A stretch of DNA of 64,000 bases. It comes from an uncultured Anaeromusa sp. (GTDB lineage Bacteria; Bacillota; Negativicutes; Anaeromusales; Anaeromusaceae). The stretch is taken from contig NZ_OY781460.1 of the NCBI RefSeq assembly GCF_963676855.1, forward strand, positions 3,075,501 through 3,139,500, written 5' to 3'. The first letter of the stretch is position 1. Each line of letters begins with the position of its first letter. The position numbers were made by a program, and so were the translations under genes. The notes under the pieces are model-generated. The model did no database searches. It was given only the letters and a program-made list of their open reading frames with translations, and had not been told where the DNA came from. Shown here piece by piece: positions 52,542 to 60,817 of this stretch.

Positions 52542-52578
52542 AAAAAGAGGACGCGCCTTCAAGGCGCATCCTCTTTTG
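52542..52578 (-). terminator. Terminator after tatD
   Basis: AAAAGAGGATGCGCC / GGCGCGTCCTCTTTTT with a TTGAA loop, 15 bases past the tatD stop on the minus strand. Confidence 0.88.
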
Positions 52579-52592
52579 CAATCCTACAACAG

Positions 52593-53360
52593 TTATTGAG
52601 CAATCCCAAAGCACTGACATGTATTGGCCGTCGTCTGCTTAGCCACTTCTTCCACACTCAACCCCCGCAGTTCCGCCACTTTCTCTGCTACCAACCGCAC
52701 ATGCATCGGCTCATTACGCCGCCCGCGAAAAGGCACCGGCGTCAAATACGGGCTGTCCGTCTCGAGTAACAATCGTTCTAAAGGAACCTCTTGAACAATT
52801 TCCGGCAGTTTGGCTGCATTTTTAAAAGTCAGAGTCCCACCTACAGAAATATAAAATCCTAGTTTCAAAATTTCTCTCGCCATCTCTAAGCTGCCGGAAA
52901 AGCAATGAAATACCCCGCGCACTCCCTGGCCTTCCGCTTTGACTAAACGCAAAATATCGCCATGCGCTTCCCGGTCATGAAGAATCACCGGCAAATCACA
53001 TTTTTTGGCCAAGGCCAGCTGTTTGACAAATACATCCTGTTGCACCGAACGCGGTGAAAAATCATAATGATAATCTAACCCTATCTCGCCAATCGCGACA
53101 ACCTTCGGATGCCGCGACCATTGAAGCAACTGTTCATAAGCCGCCTCATCCGCCGAGTCAGCATCATGCGGATGAATGCCAACGGCTGCGTAAATCGCCT
53201 CATGCTGTTCCGCCAGCGCCAAAGCGGCGGCAGAGCTTTTCATGCAGGCGCCTGGATTTACAATTCCAGTCAGGCCATTCGCCAGCGCCCGGGCTATCAC
53301 TTCTTCACGGTCAGCGTCAAAGGCTTCCTCATCCAAATGAGCATGCGAGTCAAAAAGCAT
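52593..53360 (-). CDS. tatD: TatD-family metal-dependent nuclease
   Basis: 255 residues from MLFDSHAHLDEEAF; a 22-codon upstream extension overlaps metG and is rejected. Metal-site motifs DSHAHLD, GEIGLDYH, HDREAH, HCFSG and ETDSPYL are all present. Starts 2 bases after metG ends, as metS-yabD in B. subtilis. Homologues are 3'-5' DNA exonucleases. Confidence 0.94.
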   Translation of the reverse strand: MLFDSHAHLDEEAFDADREEVIARALANGLTGIVNPGACMKSSAAALALAEQHEAIYAAVGIHPHDADSADEAAYEQLLQWSRHPKVVAIGEIGLDYHYDFSPRSVQQDVFVKQLALAKKCDLPVILHDREAHGDILRLVKAEGQGVRGVFHCFSGSLEMAREILKLGFYISVGGTLTFKNAAKLPEIVQEVPLERLLLETDSPYLTPVPFRGRRNEPMHVRLVAEKVAELRGLSVEEVAKQTTANTCQCFGIAQ

Positions 53361-53362
53361 GC

Positions 53363-55300
53363 TTACTTCACCTTGCTTCCAGGTGCCATGCCGGGAACTT
53401 CCACAACCTGAAGCGTACCATCGCAAGAAGCCGCCAGCACCATGCCTCTTGATTCAACGCCACGTATTTTGGCAGCTTTCAAGTTGGCCACCAATACCAC
53501 TTGTTTACCTACAAGCGCTTCTGGCTCATAATGCTGGGCAATACCAGAAATTACGGTGCGAGTTTCCTCTCCCAAATCCACCGTCAGTTTGAGCAACTTA
53601 TCCGCTTTGGGTACTTTTTCCGCTGCAATGACTTTAGCTACCCGCAAATCCATGCGGCCAAAATCCTCAATGGAAATTTCGCCAGTCTCCGTAGCAGGAG
53701 CCGTCTTCTGCGGCGCTGCCGCCTGCTTTGTCTTAGCAGGGGCTTCGGCGGCCACCGCTTCTTTTTCGATTTCAATACGCGGAAACAACGGTTCTGCCGC
53801 CGCTACTTGCGTTCCCTCCGGCAGACCACCCCAGGCCATATCGGTCATCCGAACAGAAGCCCAGTCCCACGTCAGACCCAGCTGCGCCCAAATCCGAGGC
53901 GCCGTGTGCGGTAGGAAAGGAGCAATCAAAACGGCCGTCTGACGTAGCGTCTCCGCCAAATGGTACAATACCGCCGCCAGTCGATCCGCCTGTTCCGGCT
54001 TCTTCGCCAGCGCCCACGGGGCTGTTTCGTCAATATATTTATTGCTGCGTCCAATCAACGCCCAAACGCATTTCAAAGCTTCGGTCAAATCCATTTTTCC
54101 CATAGCGATACGATAATCAGCCAGTGTTTTCTCCGTCAGTTGGCGCAAGGAAGCATCCACTGCCTCCTCGGTGCACCCTTGCAAGATTTTACCGCCCTGA
54201 AAGCGTTCGATCATGCTGAGAGTGCGGTGAAGCAAATTCCCCAAATCATTGGCCAAATCGGCGTTAATCCGCCCAATAAGGGCATCCCTGGAAAAATTGC
54301 CATCATTCCCCAGCGCAATTTCCCGCAACAGGAAATAGCGGATAGCATCAGGGCCAAATTCATCAATCAACGCCACCGGATCAATTACATTGCCTTTGGA
54401 CTTGGACATCTTATCGCCGTCCACCACCAGCCAGCCATGGCCATAGACCTTCTTCGGCAACGGCAAATCCAAGGCCATGAGAATAATTGGCCAAATGATA
54501 GAATGAAACCGGACAATTTCCTTACCGACCAGATGAACATCTGTTGGCCAAAACTTCGCAAATTTCTCCGGATTATCAAGATAACCAGCTGCAGTCAAAT
54601 AGTTGGATAAAGCATCGAACCAAACGTAAACCACATGCTTTTTATCAAAAGGAACCGGAATTCCCCAATCAAAGGTTGTCCGGGAAACGCACAAGTCTTC
54701 CAGACCACTTTTGATGAAATTAATCATTTCGTTGCGCCGCGAAGCGGGCTGAATAAAGTCTGGATTCTCTTCAATGTGCTTTAAAAGACGTTCCTGGTAT
54801 TTGGACATACGGAAGAAATAGCTTTCCTCTTGCAGCACCTCCACAGGACGCCCGCAGTCCGGACATTTGCCATCCTGCAATTGCCGTTCCAGCCAAAATG
54901 TTTCGCAAGGCGTGCAATACCAGCCTTCATAGGCAGACTTATAAATATCTCCCTGCTCATAAATGGTTTGGAAAATATGCTGCACTACCTGGTAATGACG
55001 TTCTTGGGTCGTACGGATAAAATCGTCGTTAGAAATACCTAATTTGCGCCACAGTTGTTGAAAAGAAGCAACAATGCCATCAACATAACCAATAGGTGTT
55101 ACGCCTTTTTCTTCTGCTTTACGCTGGATTTTCTGACCATGCTCGTCAGAGCCTGTCAGGAAAAATACTTCTTTGCCTTCCAATCGCTGGTACCTCGCCA
55201 AGCTGTCCGCGATAGTCGTGCAGTAAGCATGACCAATATGCAACCGATCGCTCGGATAATAGATGGGAGTAGAAATATAGTATTTAGAGTTGTTTTCCAT
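53363..55300 (-). CDS. metG: Methionyl-tRNA synthetase
   Basis: About 645 residues from MENNSKYYISTPIYYPS. ATG codons two and nine codons earlier exist; AAAGG lies 10 bases before the chosen one and 4 before the next, so the start is uncertain by two residues. HIGHAY and DKMSKSKGN are the catalytic motifs; CTPC and CPDC form a four-Cys zinc knuckle; an Ala/Lys-rich linker leads to a C-terminal EMAPII-type tRNA-binding domain (DFGRMDLRVAKVIAAEKV). Confidence 0.96.
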   Translation of the reverse strand: MENNSKYYISTPIYYPSDRLHIGHAYCTTIADSLARYQRLEGKEVFFLTGSDEHGQKIQRKAEEKGVTPIGYVDGIVASFQQLWRKLGISNDDFIRTTQERHYQVVQHIFQTIYEQGDIYKSAYEGWYCTPCETFWLERQLQDGKCPDCGRPVEVLQEESYFFRMSKYQERLLKHIEENPDFIQPASRRNEMINFIKSGLEDLCVSRTTFDWGIPVPFDKKHVVYVWFDALSNYLTAAGYLDNPEKFAKFWPTDVHLVGKEIVRFHSIIWPIILMALDLPLPKKVYGHGWLVVDGDKMSKSKGNVIDPVALIDEFGPDAIRYFLLREIALGNDGNFSRDALIGRINADLANDLGNLLHRTLSMIERFQGGKILQGCTEEAVDASLRQLTEKTLADYRIAMGKMDLTEALKCVWALIGRSNKYIDETAPWALAKKPEQADRLAAVLYHLAETLRQTAVLIAPFLPHTAPRIWAQLGLTWDWASVRMTDMAWGGLPEGTQVAAAEPLFPRIEIEKEAVAAEAPAKTKQAAAPQKTAPATETGEISIEDFGRMDLRVAKVIAAEKVPKADKLLKLTVDLGEETRTVISGIAQHYEPEALVGKQVVLVANLKAAKIRGVESRGMVLAASCDGTLQVVEVPGMAPGSKVK

Positions 55301-55567
55301 GATCATCCAACCTTTCTCTTTTGTCATCTTATTCCTTATTTTTCAAAAAGGGTTTTTTGTAAAATTCTCCCACAAAAGTACTCTCAGCCTAAAATTCCAG
55401 TACATTTCCAATTAGCCGTCTTCTTTTGAAACACTTTTAGTCTTCATCGTGCAATTATACTTGTTTTTCGTATCAAAAAAGACAGCAAGAAAATAACTCT
55501 TGACAAGGCGTTTGTGACATTTCCCTAATTTGACAGGATTTTTCATTTTTGTTACGCTGATTCCAGG
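55301..55567. other. metG/abrB divergent intergenic region
   Basis: AT-rich, no gene seen. A perfect TATAAT on the minus strand (in ACAAGTATAATTGC, near 55455-55461) could be the metG -10, but I find no matching -35. TTGACA sequences on the plus strand at about 55500 and 55530 have no good -10 at the right distance. Confidence 0.4.
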
Positions 55568-55595
55568 TTGAGAGAATGACCTTTTCTATTATAAA
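55568..55595 (+). promoter_or_regulatory. Promoter of abrB, with Spo0A-box-like site downstream
   Basis: TTGAGA (55568-55573), 16-base spacer, TATAAA (55590-55595). TTTGTCGAT at 55609-55617 matches the Spo0A box TGTCGAA in six of seven bases and lies just past the expected start, where 0A boxes occur in the B. subtilis abrB promoter. Confidence 0.5.
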
Positions 55596-55648
55596 AGACA
55601 TTCTACCATTTGTCGATTTTCTCAGATTAAGCAAGGAGGATTTATCTC

Positions 55649-55894
55649 ATGAAATCTACAGGTATCGTTCGTAAGGTGGATGAACTCGGTCGCGTAGTTC
55701 TGCCCATCGAATTGCGCAGAACCCTCGACATCGCCGAAAAAGACGCTTTGGAAATTTACGTTGACAGTGATCGCATTGTTTTGCGCAAATACGAGCCTGC
55801 TTGCATCTTTTGCGGCAGCGCTGACGGCATTACTAATTTCCGCGGCAAAAATGTTTGCAAACAATGTGCTCTTTCAGTCGGAGAGGCCATTTAA
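55649..55894 (+). CDS. abrB: AbrB-family transition-state regulator
   Basis: 81 residues, AAGGAGGATTT before the ATG. N-terminal swapped-hairpin DNA-binding domain (STGIVRKVDELGRVVLPIEL, residues 3-22). The C-terminal part has two CxxC knuckles (CIFC, CKQC), the clostridial-type AbrB tail. The stop codon shares TTAA with the rsmI stop on the other strand, leaving no room for a separate terminator. Confidence 0.92.
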   Translation: MKSTGIVRKVDELGRVVLPIELRRTLDIAEKDALEIYVDSDRIVLRKYEPACIFCGSADGITNFRGKNVCKQCALSVGEAI

Positions 55895-56754
55895 TTTTCT
55901 TCAGCCTCTTTAATGACAGCTTGGTACAAATCACGACGGCCCAATTTTTTTTGAGACGCTATCTTACGGATAGCGTCTTTTTTATGTTCTCCCGCCGCCA
56001 CCAAACGCCCCACTTCCGCCACAGCATCAGCCATTCGGACGGCAGGGTTCGCCTCAAGCGCCGCATCGGTTGCTTCAGGTTCTGCGCCAGCGCAAAGCAA
56101 AGTAAACTCTCCCCGCGGCGACACGGTCTGAAAATGCGCCTCTATAGATGCCAAATCGCCCCGTATAAATTCTTCAAATTTCTTAGTCAACTCCCGCACC
56201 GCTACAGCCTGACGATTGCCAAATGCGATTTGCAGTTCCTTTAAAGTAGCCAACAACCGATGAGGTGCTTCGTAAAAAAGCAGCGTCCCAGGATACGAAG
56301 AGGCTTCTTCCAAAAGAACTCGTCTTTTTTTAGTTGTTTTGGGCAAAAAGCCCAAAAATTGAAACTGCTCGCTTGGCAGACCTGACGCAATCAACGCCGT
56401 CAACGCCGCATTGGCGCCTGGCAAAGGCACCACCGGCACGCCCGCCTCTAGCGCCAGTCTGACAAGATCCGCTCCTGGGTCAGCAATGCCCGGCATGCCT
56501 GCATCACTGACCAACGCAATGCTTTCGCCGGCTAGCAGGCGCTGCAATAGCTCTGGTCCACGTTCCGCTTTATTATGTTCGTGATAGCTCACCAAGGGTT
56601 TATGTATTTCAAAGTGGGTGAGCAATTTACGCGAATGGCGAGTATCCTCCGCCGCTACCACGTCCGCTTCCCGCAATATGCGCAGCACCCTCAAAGTAAT
56701 GTCTTCCAGATTGCCAATAGGAGTAGGGCATAAATACAACATTCCCGGATGCAT
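55891..56754 (-). CDS. rsmI: 16S rRNA (cytidine-2'-O)-methyltransferase RsmI
   Basis: 287 residues from MHPGMLYLCPTPIGNLEDIT. Several in-frame ATGs cluster here; this one has AGGAGG 6 bases upstream. The tetrapyrrole-methylase fold motifs EDTRHSRKLL, VSDAGMPGIADPG and LPGANAALTAL are present. Convergent with abrB, overlapping stops. Confidence 0.94.
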   Translation of the reverse strand: MHPGMLYLCPTPIGNLEDITLRVLRILREADVVAAEDTRHSRKLLTHFEIHKPLVSYHEHNKAERGPELLQRLLAGESIALVSDAGMPGIADPGADLVRLALEAGVPVVPLPGANAALTALIASGLPSEQFQFLGFLPKTTKKRRVLLEEASSYPGTLLFYEAPHRLLATLKELQIAFGNRQAVAVRELTKKFEEFIRGDLASIEAHFQTVSPRGEFTLLCAGAEPEATDAALEANPAVRMADAVAEVGRLVAAGEHKKDAIRKIASQKKLGRRDLYQAVIKEAEEN

Positions 56755-56772
56755 GACCATCCTCCTCATTCT

Positions 56773-57522
56773 TCATTGAATCCGCGTCGGCACAGCCTCA
56801 TAACAAGCCAGTAATTGAGCCGTATAGGCGCCATCGGCTTCATATACTATCAGCGGCGCCAGCGCCTCCAGCCCCGGACGTCCGCCATGTATGCCTTCTA
56901 TCAACAGCAAATTAGCCGGCGCTCCGGCTCGAGGCTGCACTAGTTGTAACCGTTTGGGCTCCAGCTTTTCTTCCCTCATCGCCGCCAGCACATCCACCAT
57001 TCTATCCGCCCGATGCACTAATGCCACGCGGCCCCGAAACCGCACCAGTCGCCGCGCCGCTTTCAGTACATCAATCAACGTCGCCGTAACCTCTTGGCGA
57101 GCCAGGCCCTTTTGCACACTTCCCCGCCCTCTTTCGGGCTGAAAGTAAGGAGGATTGGCAACAACAACATCCCAAACACCTCTAGTCAGTTGAGGCAGCG
57201 TCTGTCGATAATCACCACAATACACTTGAATTTGGTCGCTGCGATGGCTCAAATGAATGCTCCGCGCCGCTCGGCTGGCCGCTGCCTCATCCAATTCCAC
57301 CGCGGCTACTGCTCTTGCGCCTCGCGCAGCCAGCAGCAAAGAAATAGCGCCGTTTCCAGCCCCCAGATCTACTACCTGATCTTGCGAACGCAACCGTACA
57401 AAATGAGCCAGTAATACAGCATCCAGGGAAAAGCAAAAAGACCTGGGATGCTGTATAATGCGCAGCCCTCCCAGGCCCAAGTCGTCTACCCGCTCCGGGC
57501 GATGCAGACGTACCCCAATCAT
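56773..57522 (-). CDS. tRNA1(Val) adenine-N6 methyltransferase-like protein (YabB/TrmN6)
   Basis: 249 residues from MIGVRLHRPERVDDL, overlapping the ricT stop by 4 bases (ATGA); 55 extra upstream codons lie within ricT and are rejected. Class I SAM motif VVDLGAGNGAISLLLAARG and the N6-adenine motif NPPYFQP are clear. Matches B. subtilis YabB in position. Confidence 0.9.
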   Translation of the reverse strand: MIGVRLHRPERVDDLGLGGLRIIQHPRSFCFSLDAVLLAHFVRLRSQDQVVDLGAGNGAISLLLAARGARAVAAVELDEAAASRAARSIHLSHRSDQIQVYCGDYRQTLPQLTRGVWDVVVANPPYFQPERGRGSVQKGLARQEVTATLIDVLKAARRLVRFRGRVALVHRADRMVDVLAAMREEKLEPKRLQLVQPRAGAPANLLLIEGIHGGRPGLEALAPLIVYEADGAYTAQLLACYEAVPTRIQ

Positions 57523-58328
57523 GCTTTTTCCGCCACTTCTTCCCAGGACAACTGTACCATACCGCCCTGATCCGCCAGTTCCACCGTCGCCATATGCTTG
57601 TTGTTGCTGACAATGGTAACTTTTCCTTCGCCTTGTGGCGTCATCACGGTGCTGCCCACTTTCGGGGGCTGCGCCCTCTTGCAGCATTTGCGATATCCAT
57701 CGCTCTCATATTTCAAGCAACACATCAATCGTCCGCAAATACCGGAAATTTTCGTAGGATTTAAAGAAAGATTTTGCTCTTTGGCCATACGAATAGATAC
57801 TGGCTCAAAATCGCCCAAGAACGTAGCGCAGCACAAAGGTCTCCCGCAGCAACCTATACCGCCCATCATTTTAGCTTCATCGCGAACGCCAATCTGACGC
57901 AGTTCAATACGAGTGCGGAATACGGCTGCCAAATCCTTGACAAGCTCCCGGAAATCAATCCGTCCATCAGCGGTAAAATAGAAGATAATCTTATTAACAT
58001 CAAAAGTATATTCTACATCCACCAATTTCATTGGCAGTTTGTGCTCTTCAATCTTTTTCTCACAAACCTTGAAGGCTTCTTCTTCCTTCGCCTTGTTTTG
58101 TTTGACCTTTTCCTTATCCTTGTGGTTAGCTTTGCGCAGCACCGACTTCAACGGTTGGACTACGCTTTCGTCTTCCACGTCCCGTACCGGTATGACCACT
58201 TCGCCAAATTCCAGTCCTCGGGCTGTTTCCACAATGACGGCGTCACCTAACGCCAATGTTCCCTCGCTAGGAGCAAAATAATAAATCTTGCCCGCTTTTT
58301 TAAAACGAACGCCTATTACCTTCGGCAT
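57519..58328 (-). CDS. ricT: PSP1/RicT protein of the Y-complex
   Basis: 269 residues from MPKVIGVRFKKAGKIYYF. The PSP1 domain contains the family cysteines in GGIGCCGRPLCCATFLGDF, GICGRLMCCLKYE and KCCKR, which bind FeS clusters in the B. subtilis Y-complex that helps RNase Y mature mRNA. The first 29 bases overlap holB. RicA and RicF are not in this window. Confidence 0.94.
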   Translation of the reverse strand: MPKVIGVRFKKAGKIYYFAPSEGTLALGDAVIVETARGLEFGEVVIPVRDVEDESVVQPLKSVLRKANHKDKEKVKQNKAKEEEAFKVCEKKIEEHKLPMKLVDVEYTFDVNKIIFYFTADGRIDFRELVKDLAAVFRTRIELRQIGVRDEAKMMGGIGCCGRPLCCATFLGDFEPVSIRMAKEQNLSLNPTKISGICGRLMCCLKYESDGYRKCCKRAQPPKVGSTVMTPQGEGKVTIVSNNKHMATVELADQGGMVQLSWEEVAEKA

Positions 58329-59307
58329 AAAAACCCGAACCCTCCTTCGCTTCACTCACGGCAAGCCACAATGCCTCTAAGGCCAGCCGCAGCACGGCGT
58401 GAAACCGTATATTTCTGCGCGTTTCCTCGACAGCATGCAAGGCCTGCGTCAACCCCTTATCAGTCCACTGCTGAGACTCCTGGTGCAATTCTTCCTCCAG
58501 GTCCGGATGAAATAATGGTATCGCCGCTTGTTGCCGCAGTACCAGCATATCACGTAACAGCAAGGAAAGATAGCGTAATCGCAGTTGGACCTGCGGCCGC
58601 TCCTCCTTGCCCCAGAGCTCTCCAAGGCGCCAAGCCGCCTTCCCCCTGGCCTTCAACGCCTGCCAAACCTCATCCCGCAAGGTCTGTCGCCCTTCTTCTA
58701 AAAAGAGCAAAGCCTCCCCCAGACTGCCAGCAGCCACACTGGACGCCAAAGAGGCTGCTTCCGGCGTGAAGCCCCGACTCTGCAGCATGGTCTCAAGAAG
58801 CGGCGCCGCTAACTTTTGCAACGGCACTAGGCAACAGCGTGAACGCACCGTCGGCAACAATTGCTCTACCCGTTGCGCCAAGAGCATAAAGTAAACTCCC
58901 GCCGGCGGTTCCTCCAACATTTTCAGCAAGCTATTGGCAGCTTCCTGATTCATCAGCTCGGCTCCGTCAATAAGCACAAAAAAACGCGCCTGACCGCCAC
59001 TCAGCAATAAACGCGGTAACAAGTCGCGTATTTGGCTGATTTTTATGGCTGTTCCTTCTGGCCGCAGCACCTGCATTTGACCGTGCTCTTCCAGTTCCAC
59101 CTGCCGACAAGACGGACAAACGCCACAAGGGCGGTCTTGTTCCCGACACAACAATGCCGCTATGAGCGTCTTGGCCGCCAACCGCTTGCCGATTCCGTCA
59201 ATACCGGTGAATAAAAAGGCATGGGGCGATTGTTCCTGCCGCAGCATCTGCTGCAACGCCGCTACGGCACTATCTTGTCCCTTCAATGATTCCCAGCGCA
59301 GCATCAT
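58300..59307 (-). CDS. holB: DNA polymerase III delta-prime subunit
   Basis: Clamp-loader subunit, 335 residues. LRWESLKGQDSAVAAL start, degenerate P-loop TGIDGIGKRLAA (Arg replaces Ser/Thr), zinc cysteines CGVCPSC, and LLKMLEEPPAGVYFML with the sensor-1 SRC that follows. The start overlaps the yaaR stop as ATGA. Confidence 0.93.
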   Translation of the reverse strand: MMLRWESLKGQDSAVAALQQMLRQEQSPHAFLFTGIDGIGKRLAAKTLIAALLCREQDRPCGVCPSCRQVELEEHGQMQVLRPEGTAIKISQIRDLLPRLLLSGGQARFFVLIDGAELMNQEAANSLLKMLEEPPAGVYFMLLAQRVEQLLPTVRSRCCLVPLQKLAAPLLETMLQSRGFTPEAASLASSVAAGSLGEALLFLEEGRQTLRDEVWQALKARGKAAWRLGELWGKEERPQVQLRLRYLSLLLRDMLVLRQQAAIPLFHPDLEEELHQESQQWTDKGLTQALHAVEETRRNIRFHAVLRLALEALWLAVSEAKEGSGFYAEGNRRSF

Positions 59308-59750
59308 GTATAAAGATCTACCAGCATGCCGCGGATGGCATCTAGTTTTCCCATGATTTCCAATTGCTGCGACTGCCCTTGCCGCACATCTTCCGTCAAG
59401 CCGGATAAATTTTCGTCAATCTGCTTTACCAGCGTGTATACTTTCCGACGTCCAAATCGATCCCACCCTGTTTGCGATTGCAGATTATACATGCGGCCTA
59501 CGGCTTCGCCTACAAAACGCTGCACCAATTGACGGTACTTTTTTAGTTCCCCGTAGGTCGGCACTTGCCCCAACTGCTCGCCTTGCGTCGTGATCTCATC
59601 CAGCAGTTTCCCCATGCGCTCCATATAGCCATCATCATTGGCTTTGCTTAAGCTGGCGGAAAAACTCCGTCCACTTTTTTCGGCACGCTGACCGCTTTCT
59701 TTTTCCTTGGGCAAGGGAATGGAGGAAATGCCTCTCGGATCAATTTTCAT
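59304..59750 (-). CDS. YaaR-family protein (DUF327)
   Basis: 148 residues, mostly helical. FSASLSKANDDGYMERMGKL and QRFVGEAVGRMYNLQSQTGWD are typical of the family. Function unknown. First gene of yaaR-holB-ricT-trmN6-rsmI in this orientation; overlaps holB. Confidence 0.85.
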   Translation of the reverse strand: MKIDPRGISSIPLPKEKESGQRAEKSGRSFSASLSKANDDGYMERMGKLLDEITTQGEQLGQVPTYGELKKYRQLVQRFVGEAVGRMYNLQSQTGWDRFGRRKVYTLVKQIDENLSGLTEDVRQGQSQQLEIMGKLDAIRGMLVDLYT

Positions 59751-59819
59751 AGTTCATCCTCCTTATGGAACCACTGGCAAGCGATTCCATGAACAGCAGC
59801 CAGTTTGTTACACTTTTAT

Positions 59820-59848
59820 ATTATATCGGATCATCTCGCCGGAGAAAA
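59820..59848 (-). promoter_or_regulatory. Putative promoter of yaaR-holB
   Basis: TATAAT (59820-59825) with a weak TTTTCT (59843-59848) 17 bases upstream on the minus strand, back-to-back with the plus-strand promoter. Confidence 0.45.
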
Positions 59849-59877
59849 TATACCTAATAAACAAGTTATGCTATAAT
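59849..59877 (+). promoter_or_regulatory. Extended -10 promoter of the 76-residue ORF
   Basis: TATGCTATAAT at 59867-59877 is a perfect extended -10. The -35 position reads TATACC, weak. Leader to the ATG is about 25 bases. Confidence 0.6.
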
Positions 59878-59909
59878 TAGTCCGATTATGCAAAAAAAGG
59901 AGGCTTTTT

Positions 59910-60140
59910 ATGAGCCGCATGATTGCTGGCGAACTATTAGCCGGTATTATTTATGGAGATACGACGAATCAAGAATACGTTTATTTGCCAGCAGGAGAAG
60001 TAGGCAGTGAACCAGGTGTCTGTATTTTTGAATCTCACGAATCTCGCCAAGATCTTTCTCTAGAAGAAGCAGCCCACCTGGCGGCCCGTCTTTCTTTACG
60101 TCCTGTGCAGCATCCCCGTATGGGACCTCGTTCTTTTTAG
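59910..60140 (+). CDS. Hypothetical protein, 76 residues
   Basis: Starts at an ATG with AAGGAGG 6 bases upstream and has its own extended -10 promoter, so it is likely expressed. Composition is ordinary and acidic in the middle (ESHESRQDLSLEEAAHLAARL), with a short hydrophobic start (MIAGELLAGIIYGD) and a basic C-terminus. No membrane span, Cys or known motif. It occupies the place of darA (yaaQ) between tmk and yaaR but on the opposite strand, and shows no likeness to DarA. Its TAG overlaps the tmk stop codon. Confidence 0.75.
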   Translation: MSRMIAGELLAGIIYGDTTNQEYVYLPAGEVGSEPGVCIFESHESRQDLSLEEAAHLAARLSLRPVQHPRMGPRSF

Positions 60141-60817
60141 CTGCCGCAAGAGCAAAGCTCTAACGCTCTAGTTAAAATTTCCTTATGAATCTCTTCGACG
60201 CAACGCAGCTTTCCTTGCGGTGCACAGTTTACTTGCTGCCACCCATATTGTACAGCCAACTGCCGATATAAGGAATAACATGCTTCTAAATATGCCGTGT
60301 CTTGCTCATGAATGTCCCGCTTGCGCTGTTCACTTTCTCTAGCGGCAATCAACACTGCACTGAGCGCAGGAGGAACGTCTAAAAAGAAGACTGCATCCGG
60401 CACAGGCAAGGCAAATTTTTCAAATTCTAAATCCCACAACCAACTCAAAAAATCCTTTCTTGGCTCACCTGGCGGCACTTTGACCGCTTGATGCACCATA
60501 TTGGATGTTGCATACCGGTCGGCGATAACAATACCGCCTTGCCGATAAAATTCACCCCAATCCGTATGATAGGAAGCAAAACGATCAACGGCATAAAACG
60601 AAGCCGCCGCATAAGGATTGACATCAGCCGCGCGTTGTCCGAATTCCCCTGCCAGATACATTTTGATAGCGCCAGCCGCAGGGCTGGCATAATTAGGGAA
60701 AGACACCTTGCGAACTTTATGCCCCTCTTTGATTAGCGCCTCCACTAATAAGCGCGTTTGCGTGGCTTTGCCACAGCCATCGCCTGCTTCTAAAATCAGC
60801 AGTTTTCCTTTACTCAT
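60137..60817 (-). CDS. tmk: Thymidylate kinase
   Basis: dTMP to dTDP. 226 residues from MSKGKLLILEAGDG, with AAGGGTGG 6 bases upstream; the GTG two codons earlier is rejected. The P-loop is GDGCGKATQ, with Ala in place of the usual first Thr, a variant I believe occurs in clostridial-type enzymes. ADRYATSNMVHQ is the DR(Y) motif. The start overlaps the decarboxylase stop as ATGA. Confidence 0.9.
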   Translation of the reverse strand: MSKGKLLILEAGDGCGKATQTRLLVEALIKEGHKVRKVSFPNYASPAAGAIKMYLAGEFGQRAADVNPYAAASFYAVDRFASYHTDWGEFYRQGGIVIADRYATSNMVHQAVKVPPGEPRKDFLSWLWDLEFEKFALPVPDAVFFLDVPPALSAVLIAARESEQRKRDIHEQDTAYLEACYSLYRQLAVQYGWQQVNCAPQGKLRCVEEIHKEILTRALELCSCGS

